From an uncultured Cohaesibacter sp. (GTDB taxonomy: Bacteria > Pseudomonadota > Alphaproteobacteria > Rhizobiales > Cohaesibacteraceae), in contig NZ_OY781091.1 in assembly GCF_963676275.1 (NCBI RefSeq), positions 248,001-312,000 on the forward strand: a stretch of 64,000 nucleotides of DNA, read 5' to 3'. This document shows positions 54,652 through 63,188 of the stretch, one piece after another. The notes beneath the pieces were generated by a model that saw only the letters and a list, made by a program, of their open reading frames with translations, did no database searches and had not been told where the DNA came from. The translations under genes and the position numbers were made by a program. Position 1 is the first letter of the stretch. Each line of letters opens with the position of its first letter.

Positions 54652-55925
54652 GCCCGGCAGCTATCTTTTCGACTTTCTTCATTCTGGTCTTGATCGGCTC
54701 GCCTATCGCCGTTGCCTTGGGGCTGACGGGAGCCTCGGCGGCCTGGTATGCCCATCTGCCGATGGTCATCATTCCGACGCGCTTTTTCAGCTCGCTGGAC
54801 AATTTCTCGCTTCTGGCCGCGCCCTTCTATATCTTTGCCGGGGAAGTGATGAACCGGGGCGGCATCACCGAAACCCTCATCACCTTTGCCGCCAAGATCA
54901 CCCGCTTCGTGGCTGGTGGCGCCGCCTATGCCAACATTCTGGCGTCGGTTCTGTTCGCCGGTATATCCGGAACAGCCATTGCCGATACCGCAGCGCTTGG
55001 CAAGATCTTCATCAATGGCATGCCCAAGCAGGGCTACACCAAGGAATTCTCTGCCGCGGTTACCGTTGCCAGTTCCATGATCGGGCCGATCATTCCCCCC
55101 TCGGTCATCATGATTGTCTATGCTTCGGTGGCGCAGGTTTCGATCATCAAGCTGTTCGTGGCCGGTATCGTGCCCGGCCTGATGCTTGGTGGAGCCTGTG
55201 CGGTCATCGTGCTGATCACCGCACTGACCAAAGGCTTGCCAAAAGGCGAGATCAAGGCGGTCGAGAAATCCGACAAGCAACTGGTCTTCGAAACCGCGCT
55301 GGTCTTCTCCATTCCGCTCTTTATCGTTTTCGGCACGCTTTCCGGTGTCTTCACCGCAACGGAAGCGGGCGGCATTGCCTGTGTCTATGCTCTGGTTCTG
55401 GGCCGCTTTGTGCTCAAGACCCTTTCGGGGCGGAATGTGCTCGAATGCATGCGGGCCTCGATGCGCACGACGGCCAGCCTCTATCTGGTGATCGCCGGAG
55501 CCTCTGTGCTGTCCTACATTCTCACGGTGACCGGCGCCATTTCATCGGTCCGCACCCTGACCGGACTATTTGCCGATGACCCGACAATCTTCCTGTTCTT
55601 CGTGCTCGGCATTCTGCTGATCGCTGGCTTCTTTCTGGAGCCGGGTGTGCAGGTGCTGCTGCTGGCGCCGATCTTCCTGCCCATTTCCCGCAGTCTCGGC
55701 ATTGACGAAATGCAGTTCGCGATGGTCTTCCTGCTCTCTGGCACCATGAGCCTGATGACACCCCCGGTCGGCATATGCCTGTTCGTGGCAGCCCAGATAG
55801 GCGAGATCAGCATCGGGCGGATGTTCAAGGCGATCATTCCCTTCCTGATCGCCCAGATCATCGCCATTTCCCTTCTCATCATTTGGCCGGATCTCGTTAC
55901 ATTCCTGCCCAACTTGGTCAATTAG
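54648..55925 (+). CDS. TRAP transporter large permease (DctM family)
   Basis: 425-residue membrane protein of full DctM length. Typical runs are LLAAPFYIFAGEVMNRGGI near residue 58, AGISGTAIADTAALGKIFI near 105, IIPPSVIMIVYA near 146, and PPVGICLFVAAQIGEI near the end. The start at 54648 overlaps the small permease stop; the open frame runs upstream only because that gene has no stop in this frame. Completes the second TRAP transporter. Confidence 0.93.
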   Translation: MSPAAIFSTFFILVLIGSPIAVALGLTGASAAWYAHLPMVIIPTRFFSSLDNFSLLAAPFYIFAGEVMNRGGITETLITFAAKITRFVAGGAAYANILASVLFAGISGTAIADTAALGKIFINGMPKQGYTKEFSAAVTVASSMIGPIIPPSVIMIVYASVAQVSIIKLFVAGIVPGLMLGGACAVIVLITALTKGLPKGEIKAVEKSDKQLVFETALVFSIPLFIVFGTLSGVFTATEAGGIACVYALVLGRFVLKTLSGRNVLECMRASMRTTASLYLVIAGASVLSYILTVTGAISSVRTLTGLFADDPTIFLFFVLGILLIAGFFLEPGVQVLLLAPIFLPISRSLGIDEMQFAMVFLLSGTMSLMTPPVGICLFVAAQIGEISIGRMFKAIIPFLIAQIIAISLLIIWPDLVTFLPNLVN

Positions 55926-55927
55926 CA

Positions 55928-56917
55928 ATGACAAAGCAGAAAATTCTCGTTCTGACAGAACAATTCACAAATGAATGCCCTCTGTTCGATCCCCTGCGCG
56001 AGGCGGGCTATGAGGTGATTGTCAACGAAACCGGGCGTCTTCCCGACGAGGTCACTCTCAAGCAGATGCTTGAAAGTGGCGTGGTAGCCACCATTGCCGG
56101 TGGCGAACCCTACACCCCCGATGTTCTCGCATCCGCCGCCGATCTGAAAATGATCGCACGTTGGGGGGTGGGGTATGACAGGGTCAATGTCCCCGCAGCG
56201 ACCGCGCACGGCATTCCTCTTGCCATGGCCTTTGGCCAGAATCACGAAAGCGTGGCCGAATATGCCCATGCCATGGCCCTGTCTCTTGCCTGCGGTATCG
56301 GTCGCCGCGATGCCATGGTGCATGATGGCCGCTGGACGTTCGACGGTTTCCATCCCGGTCTTTGGGAACGCACCGCCGGCCTCATTGGCCTTGGGCGCAT
56401 TGGTGGCGCCATGGCGCGCCGTCTCAAGGGCCAGTCCATGCGTGTTCTGGTTTATGATCCCTATGTCACCGAAGAACAGGCCGAAGCGGCTGGCGTCGAA
56501 AAATGCGATCTCGATACCCTTCTGGCGGAAAGCGATCTCATCTCGGTCCATGCGCCCTCGACGCCTGAAACCCGCCATACGCTCAATGCCGACACTTTCG
56601 CAAGGATGAAGGATGGCGTGATTGTCATCAATACGTCCCGTGGACCGCTGATTGATGAGGCTGCGCTGGTCGCTGCTCTCAAGTCCGGCAAGGTCTATGG
56701 AGCCGGTCTGGATGTGTTCGAAACCGAACCGCTGCCCGCCGACAGCCCATTGCGCAGCTGTGACAATGTCATTCTCAGCCCCCATGTCTCCGGCATGGAC
56801 AGGATGGCCGAGAAACGCGTCACCCTTCGCTGCGTCAACAATATTCTGGCCTGGCTGCAAGGGGATCCCAAGGAACTGCTCCCCTATGTCGTCAATCCCG
56901 AAACACTCAATATCTGA
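55928..56917 (+). CDS. D-isomer-specific 2-hydroxyacid dehydrogenase
   Basis: 329-residue NAD-dependent dehydrogenase of the phosphoglycerate/glyoxylate reductase group. The Rossmann loop GLIGLGRIGGAMA lies near residue 150. The catalytic Arg is in INTSRGPLIDE near 238, Glu in GLDVFETEPL near 265, and His in ILSPHVSGMDRM near 285. It starts two bases after the DctM stop, so it is tightly coupled to transport. It would oxidise an imported 2-hydroxyacid, or reduce a 2-keto acid intermediate; the substrate is unknown. Confidence 0.9.
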   Translation: MTKQKILVLTEQFTNECPLFDPLREAGYEVIVNETGRLPDEVTLKQMLESGVVATIAGGEPYTPDVLASAADLKMIARWGVGYDRVNVPAATAHGIPLAMAFGQNHESVAEYAHAMALSLACGIGRRDAMVHDGRWTFDGFHPGLWERTAGLIGLGRIGGAMARRLKGQSMRVLVYDPYVTEEQAEAAGVEKCDLDTLLAESDLISVHAPSTPETRHTLNADTFARMKDGVIVINTSRGPLIDEAALVAALKSGKVYGAGLDVFETEPLPADSPLRSCDNVILSPHVSGMDRMAEKRVTLRCVNNILAWLQGDPKELLPYVVNPETLNI

Positions 56918-56953
56918 ACGGCAAGTCCCAAAGCCTGACAAGAGGAATAAACA

Positions 56954-57889
56954 ATGAAAAAAGAAATCTCCGGCATCATTCCCGTCGTGTTAACGCCGTT
57001 CACCGACGATAACAAAATCGATTGGGCAGGATATGAGCGCCTCATCGAATGGTATCTGGCAAATGGCGCAACGGCTTTGTTCGCGGTCTGCCAGTCTTCC
57101 GAAATGCTGTTCCTCAGCGTCGAGGAACGCGTTGCGCTCGCCCGCTTCACGGTCGAGAAGGTTGCCGGTCGTGTCCCGGTCATGGCATCGGGCCATATTT
57201 CCGACAGTCTGGAAGATCAGAAGACCGAACTGGGTGGGATGGTTGAAACGGGTGTCGATGCCATCGTGCTTGTGACCAACCGGCTCGACCCGGAGCAGAA
57301 GGGTGCAGAAGCCTTCCGCGCCAATCTCGATGCGCTGCTGGACTTCCTGCCCGCCGACATGCCGCTGGGGCTTTATGAATGTCCCGCCCCTTATCGTCGC
57401 CTGATGAGTGATGACGAAATATCCTATTGTGCCAACTCGGGCCGCTTTGTTATCGTCAAGGATGTGTCCTGTGATCTGGAAACCGTCAAGCGACGCGTGG
57501 AGCTGGTCAAGGGCACGCCGATGAAAATCTGCAACGCCAATGCCGCCATTGCCACTCCGGCAATGCAGGCCGGATCCGCAGGCTTCTGTGGTGTCTTCAC
57601 CAATATCCACCCGGATCTCTATCGCTGGGTACTTGATCATGGTGACGAGCATCCCGAGCTGTGCGAAGAGCTCTCTGTCTTCCTCGTGCTGTCTGCACAG
57701 GTGGAGCCGATGGGATATCCGAAAATGGCCAAGCTCTATCATCAGCGCATGGGAACCTTTGCCAGCATCCACAGCCGCACGGTTCCTTTTGACATAGAGG
57801 AAAAATTCTGGGCTCTCGGCGCCGTGATCGACCGTATCGAACAGGGCACGGAGCTATACCGGAAGAAAATCCGCGCTTTGGGAGAATAG
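56954..57889 (+). CDS. DapA/NanA-family lyase or synthase
   Basis: 311-residue TIM-barrel protein of the dihydrodipicolinate synthase/N-acetylneuraminate lyase family. The Schiff-base lysine is Lys169 in FVIVKDVSCD and the catalytic tyrosine Tyr141 in LGLYECPAPYRR, where YN or YE with P is usual. Family members join or split pyruvate and an aldehyde, including 2-keto-3-deoxy sugar acids. In this operon, after a 2-hydroxyacid dehydrogenase and before a sugar kinase, retro-aldol cleavage of a keto-acid is a reasonable guess. AGGAATAAAC precedes the ATG. Confidence 0.85.
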   Translation: MKKEISGIIPVVLTPFTDDNKIDWAGYERLIEWYLANGATALFAVCQSSEMLFLSVEERVALARFTVEKVAGRVPVMASGHISDSLEDQKTELGGMVETGVDAIVLVTNRLDPEQKGAEAFRANLDALLDFLPADMPLGLYECPAPYRRLMSDDEISYCANSGRFVIVKDVSCDLETVKRRVELVKGTPMKICNANAAIATPAMQAGSAGFCGVFTNIHPDLYRWVLDHGDEHPELCEELSVFLVLSAQVEPMGYPKMAKLYHQRMGTFASIHSRTVPFDIEEKFWALGAVIDRIEQGTELYRKKIRALGE

Positions 57890-57893
57890 AAGA

Positions 57894-58811
57894 ATGTCAA
57901 TAACGGTTTTCGGGTCGGTCAATCTCGATCTGACGGTTTCTGTCGAGCAGATGCCCGAGCCCGGCGTCACCAGCCATGCCACCGGTTTCCTCAAGGGGCT
58001 GGGGGGCAAGGGGGCCAATCAGGCGGTGGCCGCAACAAGACTGGCCAAGGGGCCGGTCCGGTTTGTTGCAGCCATCGGTGCGGATGCCTTTGGTGAAAGC
58101 CTCAGGGCAAGCCTGTCCGGGCTTGGCGTCGATACCGATAACCTCGTCACCATGCCGGACAAGGATTCCGGCATGGCGCTCATCCATGTCGATGCAACAT
58201 CCCAGAACACGATCACGGTCGTGGGCGGGGCCAATATGGCCTGGTCACCGGAAGGACCGGACGCAAGCTGCTTTGAGGGCTGCAAGGTGGCATTGTTCCA
58301 GCTGGAAACGCCACAGCAGGCAACCATCGCTGCCATGCGCAAGGCAAAAGCAGCCGGAGCGAAGGTCATTCTCGATCCCGCTCCGATTGCTGCCTCCGGC
58401 ATGGATGCGCTTCTGGCCGAGGCGGATATCATCACTCCCAATGAAACCGAGGCCGCTGGCCTTGCCGGTTCCAAGCCGACCAATTTCGAGGAGGCCCTTG
58501 ATGTGGCGCGCAGCCTGTGTGATCGCGGGCCGGAAATTGTCATTGTCAAGCTCGGCTCCAAGGGCCTTGCCTATGCCACAAAGAGTGGTGAGTGCGGCAA
58601 GGTCGAGCCTTTCAAGGTGAAGGCGATCGATACCGTTGCCGCCGGTGACAGCTTCAATGGTGGTCTGGCAGCCGCGCTGGCCGAAGGCATGGAACTGGAA
58701 GCGGCCTTGCGTTTTGCCTCTGCGGCCGGGGCTCTGGCGACGACCAAAAAGGGGGCCAGCGAAGCGGTTCCGAGCCGCGCCGAAGTGGATGCATTGATTT
58801 CTGGTCAATAG
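57894..58811 (+). CDS. Ribokinase-family (PfkB) sugar kinase
   Basis: 305-residue carbohydrate kinase. The opening FGSVNLDLTVSVEQMPEPG and GGKGANQAVAATRL are ribokinase signatures; the C-terminal motif DTVAAGDSFNGGL contains the catalytic Asp252. It begins four bases after the lyase stop, the last gene of the operon before a terminator. The sugar or aldehyde phosphorylated could be a product of the lyase (for instance glyceraldehyde or a tetrose), but nothing in the sequence fixes that. Confidence 0.88.
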   Translation: MSITVFGSVNLDLTVSVEQMPEPGVTSHATGFLKGLGGKGANQAVAATRLAKGPVRFVAAIGADAFGESLRASLSGLGVDTDNLVTMPDKDSGMALIHVDATSQNTITVVGGANMAWSPEGPDASCFEGCKVALFQLETPQQATIAAMRKAKAAGAKVILDPAPIAASGMDALLAEADIITPNETEAAGLAGSKPTNFEEALDVARSLCDRGPEIVIVKLGSKGLAYATKSGECGKVEPFKVKAIDTVAAGDSFNGGLAAALAEGMELEAALRFASAAGALATTKKGASEAVPSRAEVDALISGQ

Positions 58812-59252
58812 CCTGCCCCATGGCCTGATCCGGCCCGGCAGAAGATAACAGCTTAGCAAGCCAAGGTGGGGCCTCGCGAAAAGGGCCCTGCCTTTTATTT
58901 TATATTTTGCCACCCCTTTCCCAGTTCCTTTCCAAACCCATATCTCGCGCTTTCCCCGCTCGTTGATGAGTTCGGCTTTCCCGGCCACCATCCTTTTGTT
59001 GTTCACATAGCCGCCAGATTGAGGCACGACGTCTCACTTTTGAGATATTTCCATGTTAGCCCTTGCCAAAAGTTGGAGAAAGGCCTTTTAAGAGAGGCCG
59101 GAAAGCTTGACGATGGTCGGATTCTTTATGCTGACCAGAGCTTTCTTTTGGAGCGTTTCAGTCAAATTCGGCTGTGGCGCTCTTGCTCCGGAGCCTAAAA
59201 AGCGCCTATAGCAGGCAGCATCGAGCAGTGCGCGCAAAGAACGGATGAATGA
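58812..59252. other. 441-base intergenic region between TRAP operon and UDP-glucose dehydrogenase gene
   Basis: Contains the operon terminator at 58865-58907. The rest shows no gene. The 110-codon frame at 58866 starts inside the terminator and has no recognisable product. A promoter for the dehydrogenase gene must lie here, not resolved. Confidence 0.45.
58865..58907 (+). terminator. Rho-independent terminator after TRAP/lyase/kinase operon
   Basis: GGTGGGGCC (58865-58873) pairs with GGCCCTGCC (58884-58892), including two G-T pairs, followed by TTTTATTTTAT. It lies 53 bases after the kinase stop. Confidence 0.75.
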
Positions 59253-60422
59253 ATGAAAAAGATTACTGTCGTCGGCCTCGGATATGTCGGATTGGCCATG
59301 GCTCTGCTGCTGTCGCGGCGTCACGCCGTGCGCATACTGGATATCGATCCGCAAAAGATCGCTGCCATCAGCGCAAGACAGGCACCTATTCAGGATGAGG
59401 AGGCTTCCAGAATTCTGGCCAGCGAAGAACTCAATCTGTTCGCAACGCTTGATCCGGAAGCTGCTCTGCCCGGTTCCGATGTTGTCATCATTGCTACGCC
59501 GACCAACTATGATCCGCAGCAGAATTATTTCGACACCAGTTCCGTTGACAGCTCGATCGCCAGTGCGCGCGCGCTTTGTCCAGATGCCATCATTGTTATC
59601 AAGTCTACCATTCCTGTCGGCTATACCGAGCGCATGCGCGAAGAGTTTCTCACCGACCAGATCCTCTTTTCACCCGAATTTCTGCGCGAAGGCCAGGCCA
59701 TTCATGACAATCTCTATCCCTCGCGCATCATCGTCGGGGATACGGGCGAGAAGGGGCAGAAAATTGCCGACATGCTCAAATCGGCCGCCGCGATAGAAGA
59801 GTGTCCGGTGCTGCTCACCGAATCTACCGAGGCTGAAGCCATCAAGCTGTTTGCCAACACCTATCTGGCCATGCGGGTTTCCTTCTTCAACGAACTGGAT
59901 TCCTTTGCCATGCTCAAGGGGCTGAGTTCGGAGCAGATCGTCAAGGGCGTCTGCCTCGATCCGCGCATCAGGGATGGCTACAACAATCCCTCCTTCGGCT
60001 ATGGCGGTTATTGCCTGCCCAAAGACACCAAGCAGATGCTGGCCAATTATGCCGATATTCCGCAAAGCCTGATCAATGCCATCGTCGATGCCAATGGCAC
60101 CCGCAAGGATGTGATCGCCGACGCCATCATAGCCAAGAAGCCAAAGAAGGTCGGCATCTACAGGCTGGTCATGAAGGCGGGGTCGGACAATTTCCGCAGC
60201 TCATCCATTCAGGGCGTGATGAAGCGCATCAAGGCCAAGGGCATCGAAGTCATTGTCTATGAGCCGGCGCTCAAGGAAGAAAGCTTCTTCGGCTCCCATG
60301 TCGAACGGGATCTGGATCGCTTCAAAAAGGATGTTGATCTGATTGTTTCCAACCGCTGGACAGACCAGATCAGGGATGTTGCCGACAAGGTTTTCACTCG
60401 CGATCTTTTCATGAATGACTAG
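59253..60422 (+). CDS. UDP-glucose 6-dehydrogenase (Ugd-like)
   Basis: 389-residue member of the UDP-glucose/GDP-mannose dehydrogenase family, which oxidises UDP-glucose twice to UDP-glucuronate for exopolysaccharide or lipopolysaccharide. The Rossmann motif [11 protein letters not shown] is at residues 6-16, [10 protein letters not shown] near 120, and the catalytic Cys254 in [11 protein letters not shown]. The compact length matches the short E. coli Ugd class. It stands alone; no glycosyltransferases or polymer genes flank it. ATGs cluster before the annotated start (ATGAATGAATGA), so start choice is approximate. Confidence 0.9.
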   Translation: MKKITVVGLGYVGLAMALLLSRRHAVRILDIDPQKIAAISARQAPIQDEEASRILASEELNLFATLDPEAALPGSDVVIIATPTNYDPQQNYFDTSSVDSSIASARALCPDAIIVIKSTIPVGYTERMREEFLTDQILFSPEFLREGQAIHDNLYPSRIIVGDTGEKGQKIADMLKSAAAIEECPVLLTESTEAEAIKLFANTYLAMRVSFFNELDSFAMLKGLSSEQIVKGVCLDPRIRDGYNNPSFGYGGYCLPKDTKQMLANYADIPQSLINAIVDANGTRKDVIADAIIAKKPKKVGIYRLVMKAGSDNFRSSSIQGVMKRIKAKGIEVIVYEPALKEESFFGSHVERDLDRFKKDVDLIVSNRWTDQIRDVADKVFTRDLFMND

Positions 60423-60808
60423 GCTTTTCGTGGCCAGAAGGCTCTGGAAGCATTTTGGTCACAATAATGTGAAACTCCGATCACTAAATTGACGTTTTCT
60501 TTCCATAGGTTGCTGAAGATGGCCGGGAAGGGGCATCTTGGCGGGGCATTCCGGCGCCAGCCGGACGCATCGTCATTTGCCTACTGGTGCGGCATTTTAG
60601 CCAAACCTGTCTCATTCTGCGGCTTTCTCTTCACGCAAGGCTAGGGATCTGTTGCCAACGGCAGCAGGCCCGCTCCCGCCTATATGTTGCCGCGCGGTGT
60701 CTGAAACCCTGCGGCCTTCTTGCAACCAGAAAATTCCTGCTGAAAAACTCCTTCAGCCAACAGGCAGATTTGAATGTGGCATTTCTGTTTGGAAAAGGGG
60801 AAAAAGAT
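60423..60808. other. 386-base intergenic region upstream of BA14K-like gene
   Basis: No gene recognised. TTGACG at 60489-60494 is a possible -35 element, but no matching -10 is clear. An open frame from 60587 runs into the BA14K-like gene without an earlier ribosome site and looks like chance extension. Confidence 0.4.
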
Positions 60809-61219
60809 ATGAATATGAAAAGAACAATCATTGCTTCGGCAATCGCCTTTTGCATGGGCTTTACCGGCTTGCCGCTGACGAACAATATAGCATCTACGGG
60901 GCTGGTAGGCGTTTCCGGCGCTCAGGCTCAGCCTGCGCCGAACGATCCGCGCTGGCACAAAAGACCGCCTGCTCCCAACCGCCGCCCTCCAGTGCATCAC
61001 AAGAAAAGCAGCAACAATGCCGGGGCTGCCGTCGCCGGTGCCATTATCGGGCTGGCCGCTGGAGCCATTGCTGCTGATGTGGCACGCAAGAATGCCCAGC
61101 GCAACAGTGCCCCGAACTGGTGTAATGTTCGGGCTTGCTCAAGCCGCTACAGAAGCTTCCGGGCATCTGACTGTACCTATCAGCCTTATAATGGCCCGCG
61201 CAGATATTGCCGCATGTAG
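60809..61219 (+). CDS. BA14K-family-like exported protein
   Basis: 136-residue protein with a signal peptide (residues 1-40, ending near SGAQAQ), a proline- and histidine-rich linker, an Ala/Gly-rich hydrophobic helix (NAGAAVAGAIIGLAAGAIAA, about 75-95) and a C-terminal cysteine-containing block, CSSRYRSFRASDCTYQPYNG, ending RRYC. This last block is the BA14K signature (RYRSF..TY..Y.G.RR.C) seen in Brucella and other Hyphomicrobiales. An extra cysteine pair is present. Start ATG 60809 follows GGAAAAGGGG. Function of the family is unsettled; envelope location is likely. Confidence 0.8.
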   Translation: MNMKRTIIASAIAFCMGFTGLPLTNNIASTGLVGVSGAQAQPAPNDPRWHKRPPAPNRRPPVHHKKSSNNAGAAVAGAIIGLAAGAIAADVARKNAQRNSAPNWCNVRACSSRYRSFRASDCTYQPYNGPRRYCRM

Positions 61220-61739
61220 GCGTCGCCTGCGCGCAACAACAAGGCGTAACGAGCATTTAGCGCTACCGCATTGCACCAGATCGCCTCATGCAAAGCCGGT
61301 TACTCTTGTCCAGAGTAGCCGGCTTTTCTTGTGCAGGCGCTAGGGAATTGGCGTGGAGAAGGGGCTCCCGGAGGCATTTTTGCTTGCAATTGACAGCCGG
61401 ACGGGGGTTTATGAGCGGGTCTGAAAGCGTGGCTTTTATGTGGGTTGGTATATTTCGAAGGGTCATTTAAGTATTTGCACTTATTGGGAAATCTTTGAAA
61501 TTATTTTTGATCCACTTTCCGATACGCTATCAGAGCATAGCAGATATGCATTTAAATTCATTATTGCAAATCCAGCAATTTAAACCAAACATTAGAACTG
61601 TTCGAATTTTGATTGCACTGCACAATAATGGTAATCTGTGTATCTGATCTGCGTTTGAGGAATAGGTCGTCATCTGGACGTGCATTCCGCGCAGGTGATA
61701 TACGAATGTCTAGTTTTAATGAAGTGATGAAGAGAGTTC
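61220..61739. other. 520-base intergenic region upstream of the hydratase-phosphotransacetylase gene
   Basis: The first 110 bases hold a terminator (61295-61330). The rest is AT-rich from 61450 to 61640 and is presumably the promoter region of the downstream operon. No protein gene or RNA gene recognised. Confidence 0.5.
61295..61330 (+). terminator. Rho-independent terminator after BA14K-like gene
   Basis: GCCGGTTACTCT (61295-61306) pairs with AGAGTAGCCGGC (61312-61323) with one G-T, followed by TTTTCTT. It lies 75 bases after the stop codon. Confidence 0.82.
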
Positions 61740-63152
61740 ATGACCGTTCCTCCCTCCGCACTCCAGAAACCAATCACCAAGCTCATTAGTTTGACCTATG
61801 ATGAGCTGTTGGTCGGTCAGTGTGCCAGTGTAAACCGGATTCTGACGCAGACAGATGTCGACTTGTTTGCGGCAGTGTCTGGCAATATGGATCCGCTTCA
61901 TTCTCCCTCGGGCTTGCAACAAGCCGGAAACAGCCGCTCTGTCGGTCATGACATGTGGGCCGGAGCGCTCTTTTCGGGCTTGCTCGGCTCCCGACTACCC
62001 GGCCCCGGCACGACTTACCGCGCGCAGCATCTGTCCTTTCAGGCGCCAATCCCCGTAGGCGTCAGTCTGACGGCAACCATAACCGTGCGCTCCAAGACAA
62101 TCGATGCCGACGGCAAGAAGCTGGTCACCTTCGATTGCCTGCTGTCTGATCCGGATGGGGCCGTTCTGGTCAAGGGCAGTGCGGATGTCATGCCGCCGGA
62201 AAGACGCGGCGATCAGCCGGGCCGCATATTGCCCCAGTTTCTGCCTGTTGCCCATGATCAGCTCGCTTCATTGCAGGCGCAATGCGGTGCTCTTGATCCC
62301 CTGCCAACCGCCGTCATCTATCCCTGTGACCGCATAGCGCTGGAAAGCGCTTGCGAAGGGGCGCGTCTGGGGTTGATCAAGCCAGTGCTTGTTGGCCCGC
62401 AAGATGTGATTACGGCGATTGCCAGAGAGAATGATCTCGATATCGGCGCTTTTCGCCTTGTCGATGCCCGCCATGAGAAGGATGCTGCCAACAAGGGGGT
62501 CGGGCTGGCCTCTTCTGGCGAGGTGGGGGCCGTGATGAAAGGGGCGCTGCATACGGACGAGCTGATGACGGCCGTTGTCCGCCGCGATAGCGGACTGCGC
62601 ACCTATCGGCGCATCAGCCATGTATTCGTGATGAATGTGCCGAGCTATCACAAGCCTCTGCTGATCACGGACGGGGTGGTCAATATCTCTCCCAACGCCG
62701 ATGACAAGGCACATATCATTCAGAATGCCGTTGGCCTTGCCAATGTGCTGGGGATCGAGACTCCGAAAGTGGCCATTCTGTCCGCTTTGGAAACGGTCAA
62801 TCCCAAAATCAGTTCCACCGTTGATGCGGCAGTGCTCTGCAAGATGGCAGATCGCGGTCAGATCAGGGGTGCAATTCTTGACGGCCCATTGGCCTTCGAT
62901 AATGCCATTTCGAAGGAAGCAGCGCTGACCAAGGGCATCAAATCAGAGGTTGCTGGTGATCCGGACATTCTTTTGGCTCCCGATCTTGCATCCGCAAATA
63001 TGCTGGTCAAACAGCTCTCGTTCCTTGCCCATGCAGATGCTGCGGGCATTGTTCTGGGGGCTGCTGTTCCGGTTATCCTGACCAGTCGTGCCGACAATCT
63101 GTCTGCGCGCCTTGCTTCATGTGCCCTGGCTGTCTTGTTGACAAACAAATAG
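61740..63152 (+). CDS. Bifunctional MaoC-type hydratase/phosphate acetyl- or butyryltransferase
   Basis: 470-residue fusion. Residues about 20-150 form a MaoC-like hot-dog domain: the hydratase-type motif is AVSGNMDPLH, with LGSRLPGPGTTY and PIPVGVSLTATITV. Residues about 160-470 are a phosphotransacetylase domain (AVIYPCDRIALESACEGARLG, GLASSGEVGAVMKGALHTDELM, GAILDGPLAFDNAIS, LAPDLASANMLVKQLSF). An acetate kinase gene follows 36 bases on, the usual alphaproteobacterial pair, giving acyl-CoA to acyl phosphate to ATP. The role of the hydratase half is not well defined. Confidence 0.9.
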   Translation: MTVPPSALQKPITKLISLTYDELLVGQCASVNRILTQTDVDLFAAVSGNMDPLHSPSGLQQAGNSRSVGHDMWAGALFSGLLGSRLPGPGTTYRAQHLSFQAPIPVGVSLTATITVRSKTIDADGKKLVTFDCLLSDPDGAVLVKGSADVMPPERRGDQPGRILPQFLPVAHDQLASLQAQCGALDPLPTAVIYPCDRIALESACEGARLGLIKPVLVGPQDVITAIARENDLDIGAFRLVDARHEKDAANKGVGLASSGEVGAVMKGALHTDELMTAVVRRDSGLRTYRRISHVFVMNVPSYHKPLLITDGVVNISPNADDKAHIIQNAVGLANVLGIETPKVAILSALETVNPKISSTVDAAVLCKMADRGQIRGAILDGPLAFDNAISKEAALTKGIKSEVAGDPDILLAPDLASANMLVKQLSFLAHADAAGIVLGAAVPVILTSRADNLSARLASCALAVLLTNK

Positions 63153-63188
63153 TTCGGGACCCTCGTTTGAATAGAAAGAAAAGTAACA

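Noticed and set aside
60587-60808. 74-codon N-terminal extension of the BA14K-like protein
   Set aside because: A good ribosome site and an obvious signal peptide start at 60809; the extension is polar, cysteine-rich and unlike a leader.
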